Source: JAJEBT01 sp965214975
Lineage (GTDB): Bacteria > Pseudomonadota > Alphaproteobacteria > MPNO01 > UBA830
DNA length: 64,000 nt
NCBI GenBank assembly: GCA_965214975.1
Contig: OZ244055.1
Coordinates: forward strand, 1,984,001-2,048,000
Direction of reading: 5' to 3'
Below are positions 38,632-48,177 of this stretch, in pieces. Numbering within the stretch: the first letter of the stretch is position 1; each line of letters starts with the position of its first letter. The notes below the pieces were generated by a model. That model was not told the DNA's origin. It searched no databases and worked only from the letters and a program-made list of their open reading frames with translations. The position numbers and the translations under genes were made by a program.

Positions 38632-39483
38632 TCAGTTGGTGGCGACCACCCCGAGCCCGCCGGACGCCGCCGCGCGCGCCCCGCGCTTCCTGCCCGGGGC
38701 CGGCGCGACGTGCCGGTTGACCCGGTCCTGAAGCCTCGTCATGCCCGTGTTGGCGACCGCCGCCAGGGCGAAGATGATCAGGATGATCGCGTACATCGGC
38801 GCGATGCTGAACTGCTCGTAGTAGACCCCCAGGCGGTAGCCTAGGCCGCCGTCGGCGAACTTGAGCTCGGCCACCAGGACGCCGATGACGGTGATCGCGA
38901 CGCCGAGCCGGAGCCCCGTGATCACCGGATTGAGCATCGCCGGAACGTAGATCTTGGTGATCATCCCGAGACGGCCCAGATTGAAGCTCCTGCCCACCCT
39001 GATCAGCACCGGGTTGATCAGGATCATGCCGAGCGTGGTCGTGAACACGACCGGAAAGAACGCCGAGAGCGCGCCCTTGGCCATCTTCGACTCGATCCCG
39101 GTTCCGAACATCAGGAACAGGATCGGCAGGAAGATGATCTTCGGCGTCGAGCCGATCGCGTTGAGGTAGGGCTCGAGCGCGCCGCGGAGCAGCGGGGTCG
39201 AGCCCATCCAGATGCCGAGCAGCAGCCCGACGGCCGAACCGGCGGCGAAGCCCACCGCGTGCTCGGCGAAGGTGATGCCGAGGTCGCGGTAGAAGCCCGC
39301 GGAAACCAGCTCCCCGGCGACCGCGGCGGCGATCGTCCAGACATGGGGGATGACGTCGCCGTAGAGGATCCCGGCGGTGCCGAGAGCGGCCAAAACCTCC
39401 CACGCGGCCACCAGCCCGATCACGGTGACCAGCCGTATGCGCTCGACCGAGGCCCCGCCGTCCGCCGCGCGGGGGCCGGTCAT
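38632..39483 (-). CDS. ABC transporter permease (SsuC/TauC type)
   Basis: An inner-membrane permease of the nitrate/sulfonate/taurine class. Taking ATG 39483, which overlaps the upstream permease stop by 4 nt, gives 283 residues; an upstream in-frame ATG at 39531 is less likely. About six transmembrane helices are visible, and the EAA loop reads AMLNPVITGLRLGVAITVIG. The C-terminus carries a basic tail (APGRKRGARAAAS). It pairs with the neighbouring permease, ATPase and binding protein into one importer. Two different permeases mean a heterodimeric channel, less common in this class. Confidence 0.85.
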   Translation of the reverse strand: MTGPRAADGGASVERIRLVTVIGLVAAWEVLAALGTAGILYGDVIPHVWTIAAAVAGELVSAGFYRDLGITFAEHAVGFAAGSAVGLLLGIWMGSTPLLRGALEPYLNAIGSTPKIIFLPILFLMFGTGIESKMAKGALSAFFPVVFTTTLGMILINPVLIRVGRSFNLGRLGMITKIYVPAMLNPVITGLRLGVAITVIGVLVAELKFADGGLGYRLGVYYEQFSIAPMYAIILIIFALAAVANTGMTRLQDRVNRHVAPAPGRKRGARAAASGGLGVVATN

Positions 39484-40232
39484 GCCGGCCTGAGCCATTT
39501 CTCGAGCCTTCCGAAGCCCCAGTAGAAGCACACGCTGACCACGATGACGCTCAGTATGCTCGCGTAGGTGCCCGGCGTGTCGAAACGGAAGTACATCTCC
39601 GAGACGATCCGGCCGAGACCGCCGAAATCGACGAGATACTCGATCGCGACGATGTTGACCAGCGTGTACATGACTCCGATGCGGATCCCGGTGAAGATCG
39701 TCGGCACCGCGCCCGGCAGCTGGATCTTCCAGAACATGTCGCGGGCGGAGAGGTTGAAGCTCCGGCCGACGTCGACCAGGGTGCGCGACACGCCGAGCAG
39801 CCCCTGGCGCGTCTGTATGACGATCGGGATCGCCCCCGGAATGAAGCCCATGGCGATCAGGGTCAGGTGGGTGCGCCCGAAGATCACCAGGAACAGCGGG
39901 TAGAGCAGCACCGTCGGCGCCGCGAACGCGGCCGCGAGCCAGCCCTCGTAGGCCAGCCCGTAGCGCGCGTTGCGGTAGAGGAAGTACCCGAAGGGGACGC
40001 CGACGAGGATGGCGAGCCCGGTGGCCGCCGCCGTCATGCCGAGCGTGACCAGGAAGTTCCCGAACAGGTCCATCTCCGCCTGGACCGGCGGGAACGCCAT
40101 GATCGCGTCCGACGGCCGCGGCACGACCAGCTCCATGACCAGCCCCGACGACACCGCCAGCTCGAGAACCAGCGCCAGCGCCAGCACCCCGAGCAGGCCC
40201 GCCGCGGCCGGCGACCGGAGCGCGTTGCCCAT
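39480..40232 (-). CDS. ABC transporter permease (SsuC/TauC type)
   Basis: A 250-residue integral membrane protein with about six helices (ATGLAILVGVPFGYFLY, YEGWLAAAFAAPTVLLYPLFLVIF-type segments). The EAA loop is IQLPGAVPTIFTGIRIGVMY, typical of SsuC, TauC and NrtB permeases. It lies 22 bp after the binding-protein gene and overlaps the second permease by 4 nt. Together they form the membrane part of the importer. Confidence 0.85.
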   Translation of the reverse strand: MGNALRSPAAAGLLGVLALALVLELAVSSGLVMELVVPRPSDAIMAFPPVQAEMDLFGNFLVTLGMTAAATGLAILVGVPFGYFLYRNARYGLAYEGWLAAAFAAPTVLLYPLFLVIFGRTHLTLIAMGFIPGAIPIVIQTRQGLLGVSRTLVDVGRSFNLSARDMFWKIQLPGAVPTIFTGIRIGVMYTLVNIVAIEYLVDFGGLGRIVSEMYFRFDTPGTYASILSVIVVSVCFYWGFGRLEKWLRPA

Positions 40233-40254
40233 GACGCCGGCCGCCCGCCCGCCG

Positions 40255-41220
40255 TCAGGACGGCTCGTTGCCGAGCGGATGGACCAGCTCGCGGAGCTGC
40301 CGGTCGGTCAGCAGCTTGTCGATGCGCTTGTACTTGAGGGCGAGCTCGTTGACCGTGCCGATCCTGCCGATGGGAAGGAAGGTCGACTCGTCGAGCGGTA
40401 TGAATTTCGCGATCTCTCCGAGATCGGCGTGGTTCAGCTTCCAGCGCTTGGCGTAGGCCCGCAGCTGCTTGTCGCTGGTGTAGGAGATCACCTGCCCTTC
40501 CTGCATCGCGGCGATGAAGCGCCTGGCGACGTCGCGGTTGGCGTCGAGCCAGTCCGAGTTGGCGGCGATCACCCGGATCGTCAGCCCCTCGAGATCCGCG
40601 GCCTGGGTGCCGGTGCCGACGACGCGGATCCGCTTCTCGCGGAGAAGGCCGGCGTTCAGCGGGAACACCGACCAGCCGGTGGCGACCTGGCCCGACATCA
40701 GCTGCGTGCGCGAGCCCGACGGCCCGCCGGTCGAGACCAGCTTGGCCTTGAGGCCGAGCCGGTCCTTGAGGAAGAGCGTCGCGAGATGGGTCGTCGATCC
40801 GGGCCGCGAGTAGGCGAGCCCGTCGTCGGCCCCGAGATCCTCGAGCTTGCGGATCGGGCTGTCGGACCGGACGTACCAGTAGAGATCCCCCGCGCCGCGC
40901 TTGGTGCTGCCGAGCACGCGCACCGGCGCCCCCTTGGCGTAGGCGCCGACGACCGACAGGAAGCCGACGCCGAAGACCACGTCCTGGCTGCCGGTGACGA
41001 CGGTCTGCAGCGACGCCGCGCCGCCCGAGCCGTGGATCATCGACACGTCGAGACCGTACTTGTCGAAGATGCCGTTCTCCTTCGCGGCGTAGGCGTGCTC
41101 GGTCTCGAACACGACCTTGGTGCTGACGATGAGCCGCAGCTTGTCGGCGCCGAGCGCCGGTCCGGCCGAGAGCGCCGCGGCCGCCGCGGCGAGCGCCAGG
41201 GTCTTGAGGGTTCCGTTCAT
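40255..41220 (-). CDS. ABC transporter substrate-binding protein (SsuA/THI5-like)
   Basis: A periplasmic binding protein with a Sec signal peptide (LALAAAAAALSAGPALG, cleavage near Ala-25) and a mature domain beginning DKLRLIVSTKVVFETEHAY. The 321 residues show the NMT1/THI5-like pattern VVTGSQDVVFGVGF, DGLAYSRPGSTTHLATLFL and GQVATGWSVFP. Related proteins bind sulfonates, nitrate, aromatic acids or pyrimidines, so the ligand cannot be named. It lies between the ATPase and the permeases. By context it collects the compound degraded by the operon. Confidence 0.85.
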   Translation of the reverse strand: MNGTLKTLALAAAAAALSAGPALGADKLRLIVSTKVVFETEHAYAAKENGIFDKYGLDVSMIHGSGGAASLQTVVTGSQDVVFGVGFLSVVGAYAKGAPVRVLGSTKRGAGDLYWYVRSDSPIRKLEDLGADDGLAYSRPGSTTHLATLFLKDRLGLKAKLVSTGGPSGSRTQLMSGQVATGWSVFPLNAGLLREKRIRVVGTGTQAADLEGLTIRVIAANSDWLDANRDVARRFIAAMQEGQVISYTSDKQLRAYAKRWKLNHADLGEIAKFIPLDESTFLPIGRIGTVNELALKYKRIDKLLTDRQLRELVHPLGNEPS

Positions 41221-41288
41221 GGGTTCGTTCCTTCCGTTTGCGCGCGGGTCGCGCGGGCCGCCCCGCGCCGCCGGCGGCGGGCGCGGTT

Positions 41289-42095
<807 letters not shown>

Positions 42096-42105
42096 GGCCC
42101 GCCCG

Positions 42106-43920
42106 TCAGCTCGCGGTCCCGGTCGACGCCTCGCCGCTCGCGCGCGTCACCATCGGCGCCGAGTAGCCGGGCTCGACGACGACGTCGACGAGGCAGGGCC
42201 TGCCGCCGTCGACGGTCTCGAGGCCCTCGGCGAGCGCGGCCGCGAGGTCGCCGACCCTGGTCACCGGGCCGCGGGCCTCGACGCCCTGCGCCCGCGCGTA
42301 GCCGGCGAGGTCGACCGCGGGCTCGTCGATGCGCTGGCCGATCCAGCGGTTCCCGACGGGGCGGCCGCGCTGGACGGCCATCGCCTCCTGGTGCACCTCG
42401 TCGTTGAAGTTGGAGCGGTTGTTGGACACCACGAAGAGCGCCGGGATGCCGTAATGGGCCGCGGTCCACAGCGCCGACCCGCCCTGCAGGAAATCCCCGT
42501 CCCCGAGGATGGCGACCGCCGTGCGGCCGCTGCCCATGAGCGCGAGCGCGGCGCCGATCGCGTTGCCGGGGCCGGCGGCGAGACCGCCGCCGCCGTCGTT
42601 GCCGAGATAGTCGAGGGGATGGCGGAACTCCCACGCGTCCGAGGCCCAGCCGAGCGGCACCCGGGTGAGCGTCAGCTCCCGCCCGCCCCGCGCCTCCGCC
42701 AGCGCCGCCGCGATGTCGTGCGGGGCGATCGGGTCGCCGGGCGCCTTGCCCGCCGCCGCCGGCGGCGCGAGGCCGGGCCTCGGCGTCCCGTCCCAGCGCG
42801 ACCCGCCGCCGAGGCGGGCCCGCATCGCCTCGAGAAGCTGCGCCGCGAAGACGTCGGGGTCGGCGAGCACCGGGACGTCGGCGGCCGGCAGCCCGAAATG
42901 GTCCGCGCTCCAGCCGTTGTGGGCATAGGAATCAAGGGTGCAGGTCACGACCTTTCCGGGCACGCCGCCGCGCGGCGCCAGCGGCTTGAACGAGCCCGCG
43001 AGATCGACCCAGTCGAACGCCACCACGGCGTCGGCCGCCATCAGCTCCTCCTGGCCGGCCTCGCCGATCCAGTTCCTCGGCGCGCCGACGTGGAGCGCGT
43101 GGCCCGAGGGGAACGCGACGCGGGTCTTGAGGTCGGTGACGACGCCGGCGCCGAGAAGCTCGGCGAGCGCGACACGGCGGTTCCAGTTCTCCGTCCGGGC
43201 GCTCATGCGCCCGAACATCAGCGTCGTCCTCGGACTCGCGGCGAGCAGGTCCGCCACCGCCTCGACGGTCTCCGCGGCGGCGGGCGGGGGCGCCGCCGGC
43301 CGGAACCGCGCCACGTCCGGAATCGCGGCCTCTCCGTCCTCGAGCCGCGTCTCCTGCAGCCCCGCGTCGAGGCAGACGTAGACCGGCCCCTTCGGATCCT
43401 GGCGCGCCATGAGGTTGGCGCGCAGCATGGCCTCGACGATGCCCTCGGCCGACCGCGGCTCGTCGTCGAACTTGACGTAGCCGCGGAGCAGCGCGCCCTG
43501 GTCCTTGGCGGTGTGGATCCAGTCGATCCAGGGGCGGCGCAGCCGCGTGTCCGCCGGCCCCGTGGCCCCCATGACGAGCACCGGCGCGCGGTCGCACCAG
43601 GCGTTGAACACGCCCATCAGGCCGTGCATCAGGCCGACGTTCGAATGCAGCGCCGCGGCCATCGGCTCGTCGGTCACCTTGGCGTAGCCGTGCGCGATCG
43701 ACACCGCGTGGTCCTCGTGCAGGCACAGGAGGATCTGGGGGTCGGCGTTGCCGAGATAGTTGACCAGCGAATCGTGGAACCCGCGGTAGCTCGCGCCCGG
43801 GTTGAGCGCGACGTAGCGGACCCCGAGACGCCGCAGCATCTCCGCCGCGACGTCGCTGACCCACTCCATCGGCCTGTTGCCGCCCGCCGCCGGGCGGTCC
43901 GTCCCGCCGATTCCGTCCAT
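42106..43920 (-). CDS. Thiamine-diphosphate-dependent enzyme, benzoylformate decarboxylase/ALS superfamily
   Basis: First gene of the nine-gene operon; 604 residues. The catalytic glutamate is Glu69 in LCLHEDHAVSIAHGYA. The ThDP motif is GDG at 473-475, with Asn near 501 in VVSNNRSNFND. The N-terminal start MEWVSDVAAEMLRRLGVRYV and the ALNPGASYRGFHDSLV loop differ from acetolactate synthases. It is not closely similar to the ThDP enzyme at 33604-35289. A 2-keto acid decarboxylase or carboligase role is likely, with unknown substrate. I start at ATG 43920, 17 nt after the predicted transcription start. Confidence 0.8.
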   Translation of the reverse strand: MDGIGGTDRPAAGGNRPMEWVSDVAAEMLRRLGVRYVALNPGASYRGFHDSLVNYLGNADPQILLCLHEDHAVSIAHGYAKVTDEPMAAALHSNVGLMHGLMGVFNAWCDRAPVLVMGATGPADTRLRRPWIDWIHTAKDQGALLRGYVKFDDEPRSAEGIVEAMLRANLMARQDPKGPVYVCLDAGLQETRLEDGEAAIPDVARFRPAAPPPAAAETVEAVADLLAASPRTTLMFGRMSARTENWNRRVALAELLGAGVVTDLKTRVAFPSGHALHVGAPRNWIGEAGQEELMAADAVVAFDWVDLAGSFKPLAPRGGVPGKVVTCTLDSYAHNGWSADHFGLPAADVPVLADPDVFAAQLLEAMRARLGGGSRWDGTPRPGLAPPAAAGKAPGDPIAPHDIAAALAEARGGRELTLTRVPLGWASDAWEFRHPLDYLGNDGGGGLAAGPGNAIGAALALMGSGRTAVAILGDGDFLQGGSALWTAAHYGIPALFVVSNNRSNFNDEVHQEAMAVQRGRPVGNRWIGQRIDEPAVDLAGYARAQGVEARGPVTRVGDLAAALAEGLETVDGGRPCLVDVVVEPGYSAPMVTRASGEASTGTAS

Positions 43921-43943
43921 CGCCGCCTCCCCGCGCCGGCGGG

Positions 43944-43972
43944 ACACTACCGAACCGGCGCGGCCCTGTCCA
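43944..43972 (-). promoter_or_regulatory. Promoter of the nine-gene catabolic operon
   Basis: On the minus strand TGGACA (43972-43967, five of six consensus bases) and TAGTGT (43949-43944) are separated by 17 bp. The start point would be near 43937. The -10 and its context match the promoter of the opposing ThDP gene at 33514-33542. Confidence 0.55.
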
Positions 43973-44049
43973 CGCGCCGCCGCGGCGGCGCGGGACGCTC
44001 TCGCGCCCGGTTCCGTCGGCGCTTCGGGATCCCGGCGAAGCCGGCGGCG

Positions 44050-44112
44050 TTTCGGTCCGGTTTCGCCGCCGATGCGGTTGAAGACGGCGGCATGGTCCCG
44101 GCTTCGGGGCCG
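44050..44112 (-). repeat. Dispersed intergenic repeat, copy D (partial)
   Basis: Read on the plus strand, GGTTTCGCCGCCGATGCGG followed by TTGAAGACGGCGGC aligns with the reverse complement of copies A and B (GGTTTCGGGTGTCGCGGTTG then ATGCGCGGCGGC). It is the weakest of the four copies. It lies upstream of the restriction island in opposite orientation to copy B on the far side. Confidence 0.35.
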
Positions 44113-44180
44113 GCCATCCGGGCGGGGGCGGCACGACTGCGCGACGGCGCCATGCGCAAGGCCTTTGCGAAACGCGCCGC

Positions 44181-44340
44181 CAGGGCGAGCCCGCCCTCGC
44201 CAAGCGCACCCTCAAGGCGCCGGAGCCGACCGCCGGGCCGTGGTTCGAACGGGACGGCGGGCGCGCCGGCCTCGGCTGCCGGATCCGGCCCCCCCCCCGG
44301 CACCAGATCCTTCATCGTGAACCGCCGGCGTCGCCCGCGT
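44181..44340 (+). pseudogene. Tyrosine recombinase (integrase) N-terminal relic, frameshifted
   Basis: The plus-strand frame starting at 44181 reads LAKRTLKAPEPTAGPWFER and then GGRAGLGCRIRP. After a run of ten C (44289-44298) the frame shifts by one and continues GTRSFIVNRR. This matches the order of the DUF4102 arm-binding domain of phage/island integrases (KRTLxAL..., GFGxRVxPSG, KSFIVQYR). The catalytic domain is missing and the sequence downstream is degenerate. It lies 160 bp before hsdM. In this 579-bp gap I see only the catabolic promoter, repeat copy D and this relic. The call rests on motif order by eye. Confidence 0.45.
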
Positions 44341-44499
44341 CGGAAACGGTCGCGCGGCGCGGGCGGGGCGATTGCAAGCCGTCCGGCGGTGCGCTACGGA
44401 TTTCCGCGGGCACTCCGGCCCCGGAACGGGACTCAATGGCCGTTGCCCGGCAAGTGTTTCGGGCGGACGGTGAAACGACTATGACGGGAGGGGCGCCGC

Positions 44500-46116
44500 A
44501 TGGCGCAGGCAAGGCCCGGGAAACGGCGAGGCGAGACAACGGCGAAGCCGGACGGCGGCGCGACGACCGGTCACGAGGCCGAGTTGTGGGCGATGGCCGA
44601 CGCCCTGCGCGGCTCGATGGATGCCGCCGAATACAAGCATGTCGTGCTCGGCCTCATCTTTCTGAAATACGTCTCCGACGCCTTCGAGGAACGCCACGCG
44701 GCGGTGCTCGCCGAATTGGGCGCGGAAGCCGCCGAGGAGCGTGACGAGTATCTCGCGGAGACCATCTTCTGGGTTCCGCCGGAAGCCCGTTGGGACCGTC
44801 TCAAAGCCGCGGCCCGGCAGCCGGCCATCGGTCAGGTCGTCGACGGCGCCATGGCGGCGATCGAGCGCGACAACCCCGCTCTGGAAAGCGCGCTCCCGAA
44901 GGACTATGCCCGGCCCGCGCTGGACAAGCAGCGGCTTGGACAACTCATCGACATGATCGGCAACATCCGGGTGGGCGATGAAGAGGCCCGCTCGCGGGAC
45001 GTGCTCGGCCGCGTTTACGAATACTTCCTGTCGCGGTTCGCCAGCGCGGAGGGCAAGAAGGGAGGCGAGTTCTACACGCCGCGCTGCGTGGTCCGGCTGC
45101 TGATCGAGATGCTGGCGCCGTACCGGGGCCGGGTCTACGACCCGTGCTGCGGCTCGTCCGGGATGTTCGTGCAGTCGGTCGAGTTCATCCGGGCGCACGC
45201 GACCGGCAACGGCAACGGGGGCAAGGCGAAGGGCGACATCTCGATCTGGGGCCAGGAGTCCAACTACACGACATGGCGGCTGGCGAAGATGAACCTTGCC
45301 ATCCGCGGCATCGAGGGCCGGATCGCCCACGGCGACAGCTTCCACAACGACCGCCATCCGGATCTCAAGGCCGACTTCATCCTCGCCAATCCGCCGTTCA
45401 ACGTCTCGGACTGGGGCGGGGAGCGGCTCGCCGACGACAAGCGCTGGAAGCACGGCGTCCCGCCGAAGGGCAATGCCAACTTCGCCTGGGTGCAGCACAT
45501 GGTCCACCATCTGGCACCGGGGGGAACGGCCGGCTTCGTGCTCGCGAACGGCTCCATGTCGTCGGCCCAGTCGGGCGAAGGCGACATCAGGAAGAGCCTG
45601 GTCGAGTCCGGGCTCGTGGACTGCATGGTGGCCCTGCCGGGCCAGCTCTTCTATTCAACGCAGATCCCGGCCTGCCTGTGGTTCCTGGCGCGGGACCGGA
45701 GCAACGGCAGGTTCCGCGACCGGCGGGACGAGATCCTCTTCATCGACGCCCGCGCGCTCGGGCGCATGGCGGATCGCACCCATCGCGAGTTGACGGACGA
45801 GGACATACGGCGCATCGCGGACACCTACCACCGCTGGCGCTCGGACGGGGATGGCAGCGGTTACGCCGATGTCCCCGGCTTCTGCCGGAGCGCACCGCTG
45901 GACGAAATACGCAAGCACGGTCATGTGCTCACGCCCGGCCGCTATGTCGGCGCACCACCGCCCGAGGAGGACGGCGAGCCGTTCGAGGACAAGATGAAAC
46001 GGCTTGTCGCGGAACTGCGCGACCAGCGGGCCGAGGGCGCACGGCTCGACGCGGCGATCGAAGCAAACCTGACGGAACTCGGGTTCTGGAACGAGCAGCG
46101 GAATGTCGGTCGATAA
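44500..46116 (+). CDS. hsdM: Type I restriction-modification methyltransferase subunit HsdM
   Basis: HsdM is the N6-adenine methyltransferase subunit of a type I system and works as M2S. The 538-residue protein has the N-terminal helical domain (WAMADALRGSMDAAEYKHVV, LGLIFLKYVSDAFEERH), the SAM-binding motif I DPCCGSSGMF at 214-223 preceded by GGEFYTPRCVV, and the catalytic NPPF motif at 297-300. The length and motifs indicate an active enzyme. The ATG is preceded by GGGAGGGGCGCC. The gene heads a run of eleven overlapping or abutting genes and overlaps the HEPN gene by 14 nt. Confidence 0.96.
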   Translation: MAQARPGKRRGETTAKPDGGATTGHEAELWAMADALRGSMDAAEYKHVVLGLIFLKYVSDAFEERHAAVLAELGAEAAEERDEYLAETIFWVPPEARWDRLKAAARQPAIGQVVDGAMAAIERDNPALESALPKDYARPALDKQRLGQLIDMIGNIRVGDEEARSRDVLGRVYEYFLSRFASAEGKKGGEFYTPRCVVRLLIEMLAPYRGRVYDPCCGSSGMFVQSVEFIRAHATGNGNGGKAKGDISIWGQESNYTTWRLAKMNLAIRGIEGRIAHGDSFHNDRHPDLKADFILANPPFNVSDWGGERLADDKRWKHGVPPKGNANFAWVQHMVHHLAPGGTAGFVLANGSMSSAQSGEGDIRKSLVESGLVDCMVALPGQLFYSTQIPACLWFLARDRSNGRFRDRRDEILFIDARALGRMADRTHRELTDEDIRRIADTYHRWRSDGDGSGYADVPGFCRSAPLDEIRKHGHVLTPGRYVGAPPPEEDGEPFEDKMKRLVAELRDQRAEGARLDAAIEANLTELGFWNEQRNVGR

Positions 46117-46516
46117 GCCCGGAATCGAGCTCTTCGAACGCGCGATCCAGCGCCTCGAGGAAGGGCTGGCGCGTTACGAGGCGGACACGAGCGACGACCA
46201 GATCCGGGACGGACTGATCCAGCGCTTCGAGTTCACCTACGAGCAGGCACACAGGATTCTGAAACGCTATCTGGAACACGCTTCGGCGAACCCCGAGCAA
46301 TTCGACGGGATGACGTTCCAGGATCTGATCCGCACGGCGAACGAACAGGGGTTGCTGATGGGAGACTGGCCGGACTGGCGGGATTTCCGCGAACTGCGCA
46401 GCCGGACAAGCCACACCTACGACCTGGAGACCGCGCTGGCGGTGGTCGACGAGATTCCGCGCTTTATCGAAGAGGCGGTGCATCTCCGCGACAAGTTGCG
46501 GGAACGTCTGGCATGA
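46103..46516 (+). CDS. HEPN toxin-like protein (HI0074 / HepT-type)
   Basis: A 137-residue helical protein of the HI0074 family, partners of minimal nucleotidyltransferases. The HEPN RNase motif RX4HXY is intact as Arg99-SRTS-His104-Thr-Tyr106, and RFEFTYEQAHRILKRYLEH is typical of the family. In characterised HepT/MntA (type VII) systems the HEPN protein is an RNase toxin whose motif tyrosine is AMPylated by MntA. The gene overlaps hsdM by 14 nt and the MntA-HsdS fusion by 4 nt (ATGA). Fold and motif are seen; toxicity is inferred. HEPN proteins also act as non-toxic dimerisation partners. Confidence 0.88.
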   Translation: MSVDKPGIELFERAIQRLEEGLARYEADTSDDQIRDGLIQRFEFTYEQAHRILKRYLEHASANPEQFDGMTFQDLIRTANEQGLLMGDWPDWRDFRELRSRTSHTYDLETALAVVDEIPRFIEEAVHLRDKLRERLA

Positions 46517-48177
46517 GCGACGCGGCGACGCACCTTGACCTTCGGCCCGACCACCGGGCCATCGTGCGGGAGATCCTCCAACGACACGTGCCGGATCGGA
46601 AAGTGCTGGCCTTCGGATCCCGCGCGACCTGGACCGCGAAGGACTATTCCGATCTCGATCTAGCCATCCTGGGCGACGAGCCCCTGTCGCTGCGCGAAAC
46701 TTCCGCTCTGGCCGAAGATTTCGGAGAGTCTGACCTGCCCTTCAAGGTCGATCTGGTCGATTGCGCGAGGATCGACGAGGCATTCCGCTCAATCATTCGC
46801 CGCGACGGGGTGGCGGTGCAGGTTCCGAAAACCGGGCGTCCAGTACCGGTATCGTCTTGTCGGCCACCGCCGACCCGCGGGAAGTCGGCGACGAGGAACG
46901 AGTGGAACCGCGCGATTCTGGATGACGTGATCGACCTCACGCTCAGCAGCGTCGACAAGAAAACTAAATCGGATGAAAAAAGAGTTATTCTCTGCAATTA
47001 CATGGATGTATACAATAACAGTTTCATTCATGCCGACATGGATTTTATGACAGCGACGGCGACCGAACGGGAAATCACCAAGTGTTCACTGTTCGCTGAG
47101 GATGTCATAATAACCAAGGATTCCGAGAAGCATGACGATATCGGTGTGCCCGCGTTGGTGCGACAGGACATCAAAAATCTTGTATGTGGCTATCACTTGG
47201 CAATTCTTCGCCCTCGGTTATCCAAAATTGATGGAACGTATCTGTTCTACGCACTGAAGATCGACGAGACCCAGCGACAGTTTCACTCGTACGCGAATGG
47301 GGTGACGCGATTCGGATTGCGGAAAGCGGATATCGGCCTTGTGGAGATCCCTCTTCCACCCCTGGCCGACCAGAAATCCATCGCCCACGTTCTCAGCACG
47401 CTGGACGACAGGGTCGAGCTGAACCGGCGGATGAACGAGACGCTGGAAGCGACGGCACGGACAATCTTCAAGGACTGGTTCGTCGATTTCGGCCCCGTGC
47501 GTGCGAAGATGGAGGGTCTCGCTCCATACTTGGCCTCGGAGTTCTGGAACCTGTTCCCCGACACTCTGGACGACGAGGGGAAACCCCTTGGGTGGAAATG
47601 CGGAACTTTCGGAGAATACTTCCGATTGACCATGGGCCAATCGCCTCCGGGAAGCACCTACAACGATCACGGAGAAGGACTGCCCTTTTTCCAAGGGCGG
47701 AAGGATTTCGGGTTGCGGTATCCCGAAAATCGCCGGTACTGCACGGCACCCGCCAGAATCGCGGCTTCCGACGACACCCTTGTGAGCGTTCGGGCACCGG
47801 TTGGCGACATCAACATGGCGTGGGAGAAATGCTGTGCCGGACGGGGGATAGCGGTTCTGCGTCACAAATCAGGCGCACGCTCTTTTACCTATTACTCGGC
47901 GCAGGCGATGAAACAGGAGTTGGAGCAGTACGAACAGACGGGAACGGTTTTCGACGCGATCAACCAGAAATCGTTCCGGTCACTGCGTTCTCTGGAGCCG
48001 CTTCCGGAGATCGTCGAGCTTTTTGAACAGGTTGTCGGGCCTTTGGATGATCGCATCAGGAATAATGTCTCCGAGAACCGAACGCTCGTCCAAGCTCGCG
48101 ACCTTCTCCTCCCGAAGCTCATGTCCGGCGAAATTCTCCTCTGTGATGCCGAGCGGCTGGCGGAAGAGATCGCGTGA
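46513..48177 (+). CDS. MntA-like nucleotidyltransferase fused to HsdS specificity subunit
   Basis: A single 554-residue frame. Residues 1 to about 104 are a minimal nucleotidyltransferase with exact GSX10DXD (Gly35-Ser36, Asp47-Leu-Asp49) and a third acidic residue Asp80 (FKVDLVD), as in MntA antitoxins. Residues 105-127 are a Pro/Arg/Ser-rich linker. From about 129 it is HsdS: first target-recognition domain (DDVIDLTLSSVDKK onward), central helices (LNRRMNETLEATARTIFKDW), second recognition domain (CGTFGEYFRLTMGQSPPG), C-terminal helices with LLLPKLMSGEI. There is no in-frame ATG between domains; an ACG stands where an HsdS ATG might have been. The first recognition domain is much lower in G+C than its surroundings. 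Confidence 0.88.
   Translation: MSDAATHLDLRPDHRAIVREILQRHVPDRKVLAFGSRATWTAKDYSDLDLAILGDEPLSLRETSALAEDFGESDLPFKVDLVDCARIDEAFRSIIRRDGVAVQVPKTGRPVPVSSCRPPPTRGKSATRNEWNRAILDDVIDLTLSSVDKKTKSDEKRVILCNYMDVYNNSFIHADMDFMTATATEREITKCSLFAEDVIITKDSEKHDDIGVPALVRQDIKNLVCGYHLAILRPRLSKIDGTYLFYALKIDETQRQFHSYANGVTRFGLRKADIGLVEIPLPPLADQKSIAHVLSTLDDRVELNRRMNETLEATARTIFKDWFVDFGPVRAKMEGLAPYLASEFWNLFPDTLDDEGKPLGWKCGTFGEYFRLTMGQSPPGSTYNDHGEGLPFFQGRKDFGLRYPENRRYCTAPARIAASDDTLVSVRAPVGDINMAWEKCCAGRGIAVLRHKSGARSFTYYSAQAMKQELEQYEQTGTVFDAINQKSFRSLRSLEPLPEIVELFEQVVGPLDDRIRNNVSENRTLVQARDLLLPKLMSGEILLCDAERLAEEIA

Noticed and set aside
43947..44315. Minus-strand frame of 122 codons upstream of hsdM
   Set aside because: Low-complexity Arg/Pro/Ala sequence without homology; it overlaps the repeat and the integrase relic on the other strand.
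44443..44485. Promoter for hsdM (TTGCCC and TATGAC)
   Set aside because: The hexamers do not pair at an acceptable spacing; no convincing promoter was found before hsdM.
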